Source of the DNA: Nemopilema nomurai
Taxonomy: Eukaryota > Cnidaria > Scyphozoa > Rhizostomeae > Rhizostomatidae
Direction of reading: 5' to 3'
DNA: 64,000 nt
NCBI GenBank assembly: GCA_003864495.1
Contig: ML133471.1
Coordinates: 3,718,257-3,782,256, forward strand
Shown piece by piece: positions 27,400-40,813 of this stretch. The position numbers and the translations under genes are program-made. The notes beneath the pieces are model-generated. The model was not told where the DNA came from. It saw only the letters and a list, made by a program, of their open reading frames with translations, and made no database searches. Numbering within the stretch: the stretch's first letter is position 1; every line of letters begins with the position of its first letter.

Positions 27400-30300
27400 A
27401 TGGCAGAAGCGAGCCCAGATGTACCCGGTTCGTTATCAATATAAACTATTTAAAAGATGTAGTGTTGTTTTAAAAGCCTTGTAAGAATGTTTTGTGGGCG
27501 TGTTACAATTCGTGTCACAAGTAGAATTCTCTGTTCGGGCAAATTATGTATTTCATATAGTTCTTCTTCCAATTTTAGCCAGATTTTTAAAGAACTGCTA
27601 CGCCATAAACAGGATATAAATTTGATAGTGGGGGAACTCACCCTGACTTTTCAAGCAATGTTGTGGTGTATGGTCGCGATTTGCAAGGTCACTCTAAAAA
27701 AATTGCTATAGATTCCAGCCCATGGGGCTGATTTCACGCCATGGACTGCTGAAGCTCGACAAGGAAGTAGTTGTTGAAGAAGTTGAAGTTGTTTCCGAGG
27801 AAGTAGAGCAGCTACTGCCCCAGGGCGTTAGTCGGTTGTGATACGTCTTCTTTTGCCAAGTAAAATGGGAAATATACATAGAAGTTCTATCAGCAAATGT
27901 TGTAGTGAATATTTGTAACCACAGTGTAACTTTGGAGATTAAAAGTTTTGCAGCTAGCATGAAGTTTGAACAAGCAAGCTCACGAAGTTAATTGTTAAAT
28001 ATCTTCACCATCAGTAAAATAAATAATTTTCATTTTTTTCATCATTTAATTGGCTAATTGCTCTTTATAAATTTCAATTTTGATACACAGATCTAGATTA
28101 TAGTTTCTGTACACAAGAGCGGATTTTGAATCTCTGATTTTTTATATCACTATAAAATCAATTTAGTATATGCCGGAAATTTTAGACGGATCCTCTAATA
28201 AGACCCCAGTAATTATGATGCAAGGGAAAATGGAATGCCAGATTCAGCATTCAATGATTTATTTCATACATCCATTCATTTGGCATCACAATGAAAATGG
28301 ACCATTAAGAACATGAGTATATTTGCGAGTAAATGATAAAAAGGCAATTCCATTCCATGTTATGAATACAGTACAGTAAAATGCAATATATTAACACAGT
28401 TTAATGCTTTGTGGTATTCCTTAGTAAGGACATAGGGAAAGAGCTCTTTTGTAAGATTCAAGGTTCTATCTTTTGCCTTCTCATTCAAGCAAAGGAGCTT
28501 TCTGTAAGCTGTGAAGCTGAGTTCCAGGAGTATCCATATAACAAGGATGTTGATATATGGACATTGGTGACATTAAAGGCTCCATTCCACGAGCTTGAAG
28601 AAACTAGGCCACCCATTGATATTGTTGCTGTCATTGATAAGTCCGGATCAATGAGTGGCACAAAGCTTCAGCTTGTTAAGAAAACCATGGAATTTGTGGT
28701 TGCCCAATGTAAGTTGAAGACAATTTTAAGTTTTAATTGTCCAAAGTTTTACACCTAGGTCCCAACATAACAGTTACTTCCTGTTGGTTACAGTCAATAT
28801 CTTAACCATCAAAGAACGCAGTAAGGGATGTTGCAACCCACACTTAACAACATTCTACTTCATGGTTTCATGTTACCAAGTTTAAAAACAGTTGTAGAAC
28901 ATTTCTCGAATTTGGAGCATGTCACAAGAGCAGGGACTGTCAATCACATCAATCTATGGCAATATTGATTTCTATATCAATCTCTTATATTAATTATTAC
29001 TATATTTCTTATATTTTCTATTACTCTCACTTTGAGAACCACAGCTTGACTGCTCTGAATGTGCCTTTTTGGTTGGCCTTTACAAATTTAGCTTCTCACA
29101 AATTTAGTAACTGTGTCATTTTTTAGTGAAAACTGATGACAGATTGTCCATTGTCACCTATGACTCAACTATTGCACTTGATTTCCAATTGATGAAGATG
29201 ACAAAGGACAATAAATCTACTTCTTTGGCAAAAATCAAAAAAATCACTGCAGGATCTTGCACAAATCTGTCAGGTGGACTTTTGAAGGGTCTAGAGCAAA
29301 TGGCAGCTAGAAAGGATGGTGATAAGAATGAATTGGCTTCACTCCTTCTTTTCACAGATGGTCTTGCCAATGAAGGTGGGTTTTCTTTGTCAGAAAACCT
29401 TTACCTTAGCTTTAGCTACTTAGAAAAAGGCAAAAATCAAACCTGCATCTTTATGAAACAATTTAAATTGTTTGTTATTGTTCATGTACTATGTTCTAAA
29501 TTTTTTTTGTAAGCTCTAGAGCAATTCTACTACATTCCTTGCTGAGCTTTACTGAAAAATGGCAAAAAGCACTAGCCTGTTCTTCAAAAAAATTTTTGAT
29601 CACAGATTATTATTGGCATTAAGCAGTCTCTTGTATTTTTCTTTGATACTTCAAAGTGCAAGAAAGTGCTCTGCAGGCAACAAGCATCCCATTCAAAGCT
29701 TTAAATGAAGCTTTGTTTCATAATATAGACAATGTTATTTGAGGGCTTTCAAAGCTTGGTTGCGCAAAGGAATTTATTGAACTTTCTTTTGTTTTTCCTT
29801 CACAGGTATCACTAGTTCTTCTGGCATTGTCGCTGCAATGAGAAATCCAAGTATGCTTTCGTCACATGGGCAGAGCAGCAGTGCTGATCAATCTCCAAGG
29901 CACCAATCATGGCTCCAAAAGATTGTTCCTCGTAAGCAGCCTGTTGAGGTAACTAAACAGTTTTTACCTTCATTGAAGCTCAACACTACTTCAGGTCTAA
30001 ATAAGTCAAAGGAGACATCAATTATTTACTCTTGTTAACCAAAAACTTTTAATTATGAAAGCAGACAATATTTCATTATGGTAACATCTGTTAGCTGCTC
30101 TTTTTTAAATGTTTTAGGGCTTTGTCCAAAAGATTGAAAATGTTCTGAGACTACATATCCATTGTTCAGATACACACTTTTTGGCACTAAGCTTGAAGAT
30201 TGGCACTGGCGTTTCAAATTTTAGCAGCATTAATTACCCAAAATTTTAAGCAATGGCAACCATTTGCATTATGTAATAAAGCAGATGACACTAAAGAATT

Positions 30301-33300
30301 TAAACTGATATGTTATAAAATGTAGAAACAAACAAGAGAAGAATCAAATTTATGATGTTAGCTCAGCCCCCACATCTTCCTAACTTCCTCCCTAAAGCAA
30401 TGGTTTTTAAAAACTCTTATGAAGTGAGATCTAGGAAGGAGGAAGCATCTTGAATATTGGGGAGTCTCAACACTTACAATATGTTCAGAGAAAAATAAAT
30501 TTTGACTGTAAATTCCGATTCCTGATGGTTACTGCTCGAAAGAGAATAAAACATACTTGAAGGATATTGTTTTTAGCAGAGATTGCTAAATTGCAAAATA
30601 TCGCAAGCCAGGTATCATAAGAAAACAGAATCTTAAAACAAAAATCTAAATTTAAGTATCTCATTATATGGGTCTAAAATTTTCAGCATGAGGCCATTGT
30701 TTCTGAGTAGAGAAGTATTCAATGCAAAATTCATTTTCCTGTTAATGTTTGCAACGATGTGACAACACTCATGTTGATAATGGCAGGGAAATTTTCTGAA
30801 TCAAGAAGTGATTCTTCAAATTTCAGAAGGAAAAACGCCCCTGTCATAGGTTGAAATCAAAAGAAAGAAATCTGTCGAATTACCCAATAATTGTGGTACT
30901 ACAATAACAAAGTGACACCCTATTGCAAATTGCACAAAAATTACACTTCATAGACCAATGTTTTATAGCTTAGATGACTACAGAGACCGGATTAAAGCGC
31001 TTCTTTGTAACAAAAACGGCATTTTGTGGTCATTATTATAGGACATTACGAGTGTGACTTATTAAGGGAATGCTTCTATAAACATTTCTTAAAGAGCAGA
31101 TTTCAAATTGTGCCAAGGAACAGAGGCTTCTAGACAAAACACCTTAGCTAATGTAATTGAAACTGTTTCTTTGAAAAAAAATTCGTGAATCAATTTCTCC
31201 TAATTTCCAATTCCTTACTTTTGTCGCACCCGTTATTTTGTATAATAAGATATGTAACATAACGTCACCACGATGGGTGTGTAGCAGATGTGGAACTAAC
31301 TGGTCGTGGTCCGACCAATCAGAATGTAATGGTTGATGTTGTTACAGGTGGTTGTTGGTGGTTTTAGGTGGTTTTGAGTGGTTTAGGGGTTTGTAGGCAG
31401 TTTCATGTTTTAGTAAGTACGATGTTTCTTAAATGATCCACGCATTTGTCTTGTTGATCTCCTTCATTTAAAAACTTTCTCATTGTTCACAGTGTATTCT
31501 CAAATAGCTAAATTGATAGCCCATCAACTTTTTTCAGCACTCAGATGTACCATTGCCAAAAGAAGATAAGAAAGAGGCTGCCTTGCCTTGCAGTGTTTAC
31601 ACATTTGGGTTTGGGTCTGACCATGACCCTGCAATGTTGAAAGCGATAAGTGATGCAGGCAATGGCATGTACTACTTTGTGGAGAACGAAGACAGGGTGA
31701 ATACCATTTTTTGGTGTAAACTTAACTGTTTTGGTTAGCAGCAATAGGGTCAAATTAACATCATTGAAAACATTAATTTGATCTAACATCAGATAGTTTT
31801 CTAAATCCCTTCCTTTATTGACTTTAAGGACGTGGTCTTCCAAGTAGCTTGATATTCTCTTGTTTTGATTATTTATGCAAAGGATTATCCCACTTAAACG
31901 TTGTGTTGAATTAATTCCAGAAGTTTAGATGCTTACACAGCAAGAAAACGTTTTCATTTTTTAGATTGCAGAATCATTTGGCCATTGTCTTGGAGGGTTG
32001 TTGAGCACAGTAGGACAAGGAATACAGCTTAATCTAATAGCTCAAGATGGAATCAAGGTCAAAGAGGTTCATGTCAACCGGCCATATCATCTGGCGGCGG
32101 ATGCAAAGAGGTGAGATTTTAAAGTATAGTTATTCCTTTGTTTTTCCAGTTTCAGTTTCTGTCATATATTAATTCTCCCAAGGGGTTATTTTTCAACATG
32201 TTTTCAACATATTATGTACCTGTTTGCATAAGAGACACAGAGAAAAGCACAGCCTCTTTAACACTTGCTCACACATTTCGTATGATCTTGTTACTTTCAA
32301 GTCAAGTCTAGGTCATGTAAGGAAAAATGAAGGATAAGAAAGCTTTTCCGATTGCCTTTTATGTTCTTTTGCATATTTGGTTCAGTTAATAGGGTATACT
32401 TGAAGTTGCAAGATATTTTTGCTTGAAGAGATGGCAGCGGCAAAGGACCGTCCTTCCAATTGAACTATATAATCAAAGAATCCCCTTGTAAGGTTGGTGG
32501 CCAAGTATGCATGTGCAGTAAATGAACCTGGAATTGAAGCTTTACTGAAGATTTTTTCATAGTTTAAAGGTAGATATGGGTGATTTGCAGTCTGAGGAGG
32601 AGCGAGACCTAGTCGTTTTGCTGACTGCCAATGCAGTTCCAGCTCCTTCCGAGACCACACCACAGCCTCTGTTCAATACCGAGGTCAACTATTACAATGT
32701 TTTACTTGAGAAGCTGGCGAACACAAGTGGCTACCTTGATGTCTTAAGAAAAGGTAATTTTAAAGGATTATAATGGGTTATTCCCGTACTGGCAGCACGG
32801 GCCTGTCATTTATCCTCAACCTTCATAAGTTGCATAATTTCTGATGCATTTCTACTGTTAATGAAGTTTTCAATGCCTGAATTAGAAGTTTTTAAAGCAG
32901 ACCTCTTGCAAGCTTTCTATCTGTAGTGCTTTTTCTTGTCTAAAGATTTTCTAAAGATATTTATGATCAGTGCAATATACTTTCTTTTCCTAAAGCATAA
33001 AATCCTGCTTGCCTTGTTACCTGTACACGGCGAAATGGAGTCTGTATGTCTTGAAATACATCACTAAATGATTAAGATATGTATTAATAATCTTTAATAC
33101 TGATTGGCCCAAGACCGACTGGCCCAAGACTGGCTAGACGAGTCTCTCATGTTAAATAGGTGGCTGGCAAGATGTTGGTGTTGCAAAATGTTTCTTTCTA
33201 ATCATATTAAATGTCGTACTCTGGGCAGTCCCTAGATGTGGGAAGTGACAATACTGAAGGATGTAGATCTTCTAGCTCAATTGGTGTTGGAAATCTCATT

Positions 33301-34412
33301 AATTAGCACAACTACCTATTGGCTGAGACAAAATCGAATTCTAAATTGCAGATATCTCGGATAATAAAGAGGAAGGAGGAAGTGTCAATGTTAACAAACA
33401 AAGGGACAGAATTCGAGCAACAAACGTGATGAACATGGCTACCGAGATGGCTGATCGAGGTACATTTCTGTACATATCTCAACCCCCGGCTAAGTGAACT
33501 GAGCCAGTGTAAACCACATTTGCAAGCACAATTTCCAGGGGTGGAACTCAACGTTCTTCAAACTGAAGACTGAGCAGGACTTAGCACATGTGATGTCAAG
33601 AGTGGTCGAGCGAATCGACAATAGTTCTTGGCAAGCATATCGAGTTTTGCTCAAGTGTTCAATCCCTTTGCAGCACTATTTGGAGTTTCAAAATCTGCAA
33701 TTACCTGTCCGTTTCTTTCGAGCCTAAGTGTAATGACTTCCTTTTGCAGACGATTTCGAAGCAGCAAGAAATGTTATTCAGCAGCAGATTGTGTCGAACC
33801 GATCGAGAGCGTATGTGGATGACGCTTACATTGGTGCTCTTAATCAAGATTTAGCTGTATGCTCTGAAATGCTTGCAAGCAAATCCATGTGGCTTAAGAA
33901 GGGGAAAAAAGTGCAGATTAATAAGTGAGTAACAATGTTGCGATGTATTGTTATGATAAATGCGAACCGTCAGTAGCATCGACGCATCACTATTACCTTC
34001 GGCAAACTATACTGACCGAAGATAATTTGTATTTTTCTTGAGTAGAAGAGCATTGAGTGGAAAGCCCTTTGTATTATTGTTTTAAACCCACTTCTAGACA
34101 AAGTTGAATATGTTTCAATCTACCAAATCACGCGAAAAGGATAAAACATGCAAGGGTTGACATCGAGTGGTGGTTTGGTTTGAACCGTAAAACTTTTGCG
34201 TCGTTTGCAGGGCCCAAATGCACTCACAACAGAGGTCTAGTGAAGTCGAAGATGCTGACCACTATTTTCAATCCAGGTCAAAATCCAGGATGAAGAATGC
34301 TTTCAGTGAGTTTCCCAGATTGCGCGTTCATAGCGAGCTTTTGTTATCAAAATTTTTGTCATGTCTCAAGTATAGCTACATGCGTTCCTCGAATCTCGTA
34401 AACACTGTTTAG
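27400..34412 (+). CDS. von Willebrand factor A domain protein with C-terminal Vwaint-like region
   Basis: The product is probably intracellular, since no signal peptide is seen. Exons: 27400-27427, 28490-28708, 29127-29375, 29806-29948, 31538-31696, 31965-32110, 32563-32753, 33352-33459, 33750-33924 and 34211-34412. Phases match at all nine joins, giving about 539 residues. The VWA domain starts near residue 52 and has the full metal-binding MIDAS set: DKSGS at 59-63, the Thr in GSCTNLSGG and the Asp of LLFTDG. Exon 4 adds a Ser-rich stretch inside the VWA fold, before the strand VYTFGFGSDHD. Exon 7 carries VDMGDLQSEEERDL, a beta-sandwich-like block that follows VWA in such proteins. Exons 8-9 form an alpha-helical region (ATNVMNMATEMA, DDFEAARNVIQQQI) resembling the Vwaint domain. 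The acceptor of exon 7 (32562|32563) was chosen because it alone keeps frame. The C-terminus is uncertain: CA|GTGAGT near 34304 could be a splice donor. Partner and role are unknown. Confidence 0.85.
30039..31537. other. VWA gene intron 4 (remaining part), nothing recognised
   Basis: This is the longest intron of the VWA gene (29949-31537). It is AT-rich with short chance frames and a GGTGGTTTT-type tandem stretch near 31345-31390. No nested gene or transposon end was found. Confidence 0.6.
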
Positions 34413-35640
34413 TCAGATTTCCCATCTGAATTCCCATCTTGTCATTTTTATGAACAGTTGTTGCGTTTTATTAATTTTTCTGAACTTTCACTGAATTAAA
34501 TTATTCACTTGTGGGGTCACGAGGGCTCTTCTACACGAGGGCTCTTCTAATAGTATTCTAGTGTTTTCTTCTTATAAAAACTACCTTTACAGTAAAAAAC
34601 AAGCATTTCTCATTAACTCCTTTTTGAATGCAGAAAAGATGTAATGGAGGGTAAAGGTTTTGCGAGAAAACTGAGCTATTACGGATAACAGGCACATGCT
34701 TCCGAAGAAGAAAGACATTTTTAGCAGTTGACTCGGGCTGCATTTGGGCACCACTAAGCCCTTTGGACGCTAATGCCAAATTAACAATTTTGTATTATTT
34801 TGTAAGCATTAGTCTTTAGCTATTCATGCATCAATCGACAGTTTTTTCGAATTATTTAACCCAGCTTTATTACAGAAATGCCATTTTAAGTTGTATAATT
34901 TTAAACACTGCTATTTTTGCCTTTTCAATAATTGAATTTTAGACAAAATTAGTTCATGTTTTGTTACTAGCTTACATCAAATAAAGCTTTACTTGCAAAT
35001 TTACAATATGTATGTAATGCTTGTTTTTAGTGTTAATCTTTTTGAAATTGTTTCTCTGCTTAAGAAGATGCGATAAGATATCTCCGTGTTGCACCCCAAG
35101 GGGGGAGGGCAGAAGAGAGAGGCGTGTGTTGAGCTATGCAGCTCCATATATAAACAATGTTGAGCCTAGAAAAAATCCTCAAACCTGCAATGTTTTATGG
35201 CAACAGCAGATACATGTGCAAGTTTTTGCTTTTTCTTGACTGTCGACGGCTCTTTTTACATAATGCTTCTACAAATTTATGCTAGTTCGAGAGTTCCACA
35301 AAATAGAAAATGGTCGTCGACACTTTCACTTCACCTTCAGTCTGACTTTTCCTGTTGGGAAATGTACTATTGATAACGAAAATAGAGTTGAATGATAAAG
35401 AGCCCTCTAATGAGTTTGAATGTTCTATTGTGATAATAAATAATACTACAGCAAAAATTATTCATAAAAGTGTTGAAAAACCTTGAACAGCAGCTACTCA
35501 CATCATATAACTCTTTAAATTCTTTAGGCAACTTAATTGCTCTGTGCCATCTTGCTAAGAAATCAAGTACATACTTTTATGTTTTAACAAATTCAAATAC
35601 CTTTTGTAGAAACCAACTAGAATATGTGGATTTTTGGTAT
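34413..35640. other. Intergenic gap between convergent genes
   Basis: The VWA gene (plus) and the coiled-coil gene (minus) end toward each other here, so the 1.2 kb should be mostly their 3' UTRs. It holds a 17-bp direct duplication (GAGGGCTCTTCTA type) near 34518-34550 and an AATAAA at 34980. No coding exon was seen. Confidence 0.55.
34980..34985 (+). promoter_or_regulatory. Candidate polyadenylation signal of the VWA gene (AATAAA)
   Basis: A canonical AATAAA lies 568 bp after the last visible stop of the VWA gene, inside the 1.2 kb gap before the convergent coiled-coil gene. Confidence 0.4.
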
Positions 35641-38600
35641 TTATGCATCGAACTCGACAGTTCTAGATTGCCTTAATGGCGACATGTGCATGGAAAACTC
35701 CTTCAAGCTGTCAGCCATCTTTTCGAACTCCTCCCATTTGATGCTGTCCATACTCCTTTGCATTTTCATTTGCGAATCCAGATGTGACAGGCGCTCTTTA
35801 TGTTCATTTGCCTCGATTCTCACCGATTCCAGCTCCTCCTCTTTTTCGCTAAGCTATGAAAGAAGGATCGACGTATTTGAGCAGAAAAAACTTCACCAGA
35901 TTTCTTTTGAGATCCATGTTTAGGTTTTGTGCCAAGGTATTTTCGTCCTTTTCCTCGTGATATTGATTATGCGGGGACGGAATTTAGGAATTAATAATAA
36001 GCTTCTTGCAGCAAGAAGGAAAACAACGATCGTTAATGTAAAAATAACCTGTGCTTGGAGGTCAGCCACGTGGTCTGTCAAAATCATCTTGTCTCTCCGG
36101 AGTTGAATGTTTTCATCGCCTTGTGACGTGTTCAAATTTTCAAGCTCTTCAACTTCAGATTGTAGTTTTGTTCCTCGCAATTTCGCTGCCAAATAAATTA
36201 AAGTGTTTGAATTTGAAGTAAAGATAAATTATAAAATGACAACTAGTTAGGAGCATGCCTGAATCATGCAGTATTAACTAGGAACTGCTCGTAGAATGTT
36301 TACAAATCTATAGCCAAGTCATATCAATGTAAATCCCAACTATCCAACTGATTTACGGTCTAAATATGGCGTACAAGTTATTCGGCGCATAAAATAAATG
36401 AAAAGAGGTTTACAAAAGGAAGGCTTGTTACCTCTATTTAAACCACGCTCGCCTTCAACAAGCTACAACAGACGATAGTTGATGTTACATAACGTTCACT
36501 TTGCGAAGAGAATGAAAACTAATTCAGAAGCTTAAGAGGAAAAATTTAATGAATTTTATACATGGAATAAGGCTCTCAACCCACTAGAACAAACTTCTAG
36601 CCTAGGTACAAACAAGAATGACTTGTTAGGTAGATTATTGCTAAACAGGTTGGTATACAAGACAGCACCTGATTTCTGCCTGTCATGAATTTTCAGTCAA
36701 TCATAAATGGCATAACCTGGTAACTTGGTATCTGTCAGGGTATCGACATAAAACAGTTGAACTGAAATCACAAAGATTAGAGGATATTTCATAGCTAAGA
36801 GTGTAGCCCAGAGCATTGACCCCGGAATGCCTGATTCCGTCAATATTCCAAAAGCTAAACCAGTATGCAGAACATAGCCACTTTCAAAAGGCAACCTTTT
36901 CTGCTGCATCCTTGTGCTTCAGCTGTTCGATTCGAAGCTGGTCCTTCAAGTGCTCTACCTCTCTAGCAAGCTGTTTTTCGTTTTCTTTTGCTGTAACTAG
37001 CTCCTGGATATTTGCGTGTCGTCGCCTCTCCTTGTCATCTTGAAACTGCCTCTCCTGTTCAAAGAATTTTATCAAATAAAACGCTTTTAAAGCAGTGTAG
37101 TTGAAAAACAAGTTGAACAGCCGTCGGTTGAGTTGCCTGTACTTACAGCGTCGAGGTGCTTGCGTAATTCCAAAACTTGTGAAGACAAAGCAGCATTTTC
37201 CTTAACAAGAGCCGCACAATCATCTGAGATCTAAAAGAACATCATCAGGAATTATGCACTTGGCTGATAAGCATGTCTTGTTATTGAGCAGAGCAAAATT
37301 CTGATGCTCTTAGTTATTTCAGGTGTTTGAATTAGAGATTTTAGAGAACTTACGCAAACAACGTAAAATGAGGATTAAAAAAAGATTTGCAGTATGCAAC
37401 ATAATGCGTTAGACGTAAATTTTGCCAGAAACGCCCGAAAAACCAATTGTTCTGTTGAGTATAATGTAATTCCACCATCGTCAGTCTTGCCAAACTTTAT
37501 TTATCATTTCTAGGAGGCTTTACTTAGACTCTAAAGCTACGTCGTGATCGTGGATCAAGCAGATGGATCAAGCTACGTCGTGATCGTGGATCAAGAAGCA
37601 AAAAAGAAAAATAGATGACACCCTAGCTTGTTAAATGCAATGCTCCCTGCCCTAGAATTTAAACAGACACTTCGTGTAGCTACCTTATTACGAAGAGTCC
37701 TCTCTTGCTCAGCAGAGATGTCTTTCTGGCGACAATCATACCGTAGGAGCTTGATCTCTTCCTGAAAAATCAAATTGTGACTTAGGGTAAATATCATTAA
37801 ATTTTAAAGTGTCTGGTTTCGTTTTGATAAAGACTGGTTTAAATTTATATAGGGGAGAATATGAGGTTAAATGTTTTTGTGTTGCCATTTGCTTTTCGAT
37901 CAAAATTATGAAGAAGGAAATACCTTTAGTTGATTGGCAACCTCATCTCTTGGCCTTGTATCAGACTTGAAAAACCTCTCCTCTAGTTCTTGGTATTCAG
38001 TTTGCACCTTCAAACATTCTGCTCTCTTCTCTTCAAGCTGTATTCTAAAGCGATTCAACTCCTCTGTTTTTGCCTCAGCCTAAAAGCGTGAGAAAACACC
38101 TTTTGCAACTCCAGTGACAATGTCTACTAGAAATACAAATGGCATATTGCATCAGTTAATGGCCTAAAATTGCACTAACCTTTGGCATACATGAATATTA
38201 TCAGTCATAAAAAGACATAAGATATTCAAAAATCGCTCTACCTCGTGTCTATAAATATTTATCTTATTCTCTGCTTCCTGCAATGCAGATAATCCCATAT
38301 CAGCCTCTCTTCTGATTTCACTCATGTGAATTTCCTTTCTTGAAGTATCCATCTGTTGTCTATCAAGTTGCTTTTTCAATCTCACAACTTCATTAACCAG
38401 GTCCTTCTTCTCTAGTGCAAATGATTCTGCAAAATATTGAATCTCAATGCCAGCCTTGATAACAGAGAGGAGCAAATAAAAAAACTTCCAACAATATGGT
38501 GATTCATTACAATTACCTCAAGCAAGCTTTTTAATGTTGGCATAAAATAAAACATCTACAACAAGGTTCTTTAAACGAATATTTGCAAACCCATTGTTTA

Positions 38601-40813
38601 TAATAAGCTCTAGATATAAAAGAAAAAGAAGCTTGCCAATCTTCTTATATAATATTTCATTGAACATTGTTTGAAGTGAGCTTTTAAAGTTGAATGCAGA
38701 TGACAGTACAACAACACACAAAATATTAAATATTATCCATAATCTTTTACTTACCTTCCTGCTTCCTAAGCCTCTCAATTGCAATTTCCCTTTCCTCTAG
38801 TGCGACAGAAACTTGAGATTCCTTCCTTATGAGATCTTGAGATCTAGCATCAAGTTCTGCTTGCATAACCTAGCATGTGACCCCAAATCATTACAAAACT
38901 ATTCAGTGCTGGAACCTAGTATTGTAGATTCACAGAGACTAGCACTATCAGAAGGCTGCAAACAATCATCCTTGGAAAATCCAAGGTGAATTAGAGAAAA
39001 TATGGAAATCTTCTTGCTTAGTAAATCAAGCTTTTCAGAAACTAAGAGTGGATGAGATGTTACTTAAATGTTAACAATAGACTGAAAAATAATTGATGAA
39101 AAAAGAAATATTGTGCAGTCTACCTTGAGCTTTCTCATCATTCTGTCTGCCTCTTCTGTAACCCTTGAAGGCAGAACTAAAAACCAAATAGTATTAACTT
39201 ACAATTAAGATCTTTTTTCTATAAAATAACACCCAACTACAATTTCAAAGCATGATTAACTCCAGGATATTTACTTGAATTGATTTAATTCATTTATTTT
39301 AAATATAAAAATGTAGCAGAGAAAACAAGCATCCCTGTTTGATAAATTACCTGTTGCTTTTTTTAGTTGCTCTTGCCTTGAATATTGTGTCAAGAAAAAC
39401 TCTTATTACAAGAACATTCTAGCTAACCATCACATCTGGATATTTATTTGGCCAACTTTTGGTCAATTTCTGAAATTTTCAACCCTGAGGTACAAAAAAG
39501 TACTTTGATTATGCAAAAACTATGGTTCCCCTGTTCCATGATATTACAAAGTCTAGAAGTATAAAAGGTTAGTTATCACACATGGTTTTCCAAGTTAAAT
39601 GGTTTATAAAAACAATTATTGAATCCTTGGTAATGACAAGGTGAAAGGATACAAATACTTTGTTTCAAGTTCCAGAAAATAGACTTGCTGTTGCAAATTC
39701 CGAATATACTCTGACTCAAGTTTTCCAGTGTCCCAATTTGTAACATCCAAAGATTTTCTTAATTGATCAGAAAACATTGTTACTTCAAGAACACATATAA
39801 GATCAACATCAGAACTTGATGCTAGTTTATCAGCAGTTTATAATAGCAGCATATTAGTAGACAAATTCTTAATATTTACAGAGAAAATATTTATCATCAA
39901 AAGCAACATAATTTGTAAGCTACATTACATGTGAACTGCAGGCAACATGATTTTTGTGTCTTTCAGATGCAAAATGAGGAAATTATAGCTACCACAAGTC
40001 GACACATAGAGCAAAGCCACAAATATATGAAGTTCTGTAGCAGAATTTTTCACCTTATTCTCCTTTTAGACTTCTCTTTGCTTCAATACAAATGAAACTA
40101 GCCAGGTTGCATTTAAAGTTGAAAATTCTTAAGACCAATGATATACTTTTGCTAATGCAGCTGATTTACATTCGAAACGATACTGCAGTCAATATTTTAC
40201 AATATGAGTATACATTTTATATGAGCCTGACATGTTTTTGTGAGATCTAGGTACCTAAGCTAACGAAAATTTGATAAAGCTTTAAGTGCATAAAGAAAGG
40301 CTGCTGAAAATATACCGTGTGCCAGTAATATCAAGAGAGGCAGCGAGTTTTTTCCCCTTCGACGATTTTGGTCTTGCGTTGCTCGTAGTCAGGGGCATCG
40401 TACCTAGACTTCTTCTTGACATTGTAGGAGAAACTAAATAAGAGATATTTGAGTATATATTGAGCATATTAATGACAATAAAGAAGCGACTTCAGATAAC
40501 TGCAATTTAAATCATCTCCTCATATTCTCACAGGCAGTCAAAACGCACTACATCTACACAAGTATAAATGCGCATATCCGACATAAATTCTTAACGATCT
40601 CTATATTATGGTACAAAAAACATTTGTGAAACATGAGAGAAAAATGTCTTCAGAAACACTTCAAAAAATTGCGACATGATTTGACACGCCTAAAATGTTC
40701 GATTAATAGTTCTGCGTTGAAAGGGATACTAAGTTTTCGATGTCAATATCAGGAAAAATACATTTACCTGAACTTGATTTGATTGTTTTGGAACGGCCGC
40801 TCATGGTAGCCAT
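35641..40813 (-). CDS. Uncharacterised coiled-coil protein, 14 exons
   Basis: Exons (minus): 40813-40768, 40433-40316, 39757-39659, 39376-39351, 39176-39124, 38869-38755, 38426-38242, 38079-37924, 37761-37684, 37230-37147, 37054-36896, 36462-36432, 36185-36049 and 35853-35641. Every junction keeps frame and the sum is exactly 1,500 nt, 499 residues plus stop. Residues 1-55 are basic and Ser/Thr-rich (MATMSGRSKT, RPKSSKGKK). From about residue 60 (ESEYIRNLQQQVYFLELE) to about 470 the protein is almost wholly predicted coiled coil, rich in Glu, Lys, Arg and Leu. The tail SPLRQSRTVEFDA may carry a kinase site. No catalytic domain, signal peptide or membrane segment is visible. The style suggests a centrosomal, ciliary or cytoskeletal structural protein, but I do not recognise the family. 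The exon 11 donor (AAG|GTTGCC) is weak. The exon 3 acceptor was chosen by phase. Confidence 0.85.
37534..37595. repeat. 26-bp direct duplication in an intron
   Basis: The copies at 37534-37559 and 37570-37595 are identical by eye, both beginning AAGCTACGTCGTG. It is a recent-looking local duplication inside the coiled-coil gene. Confidence 0.8.
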
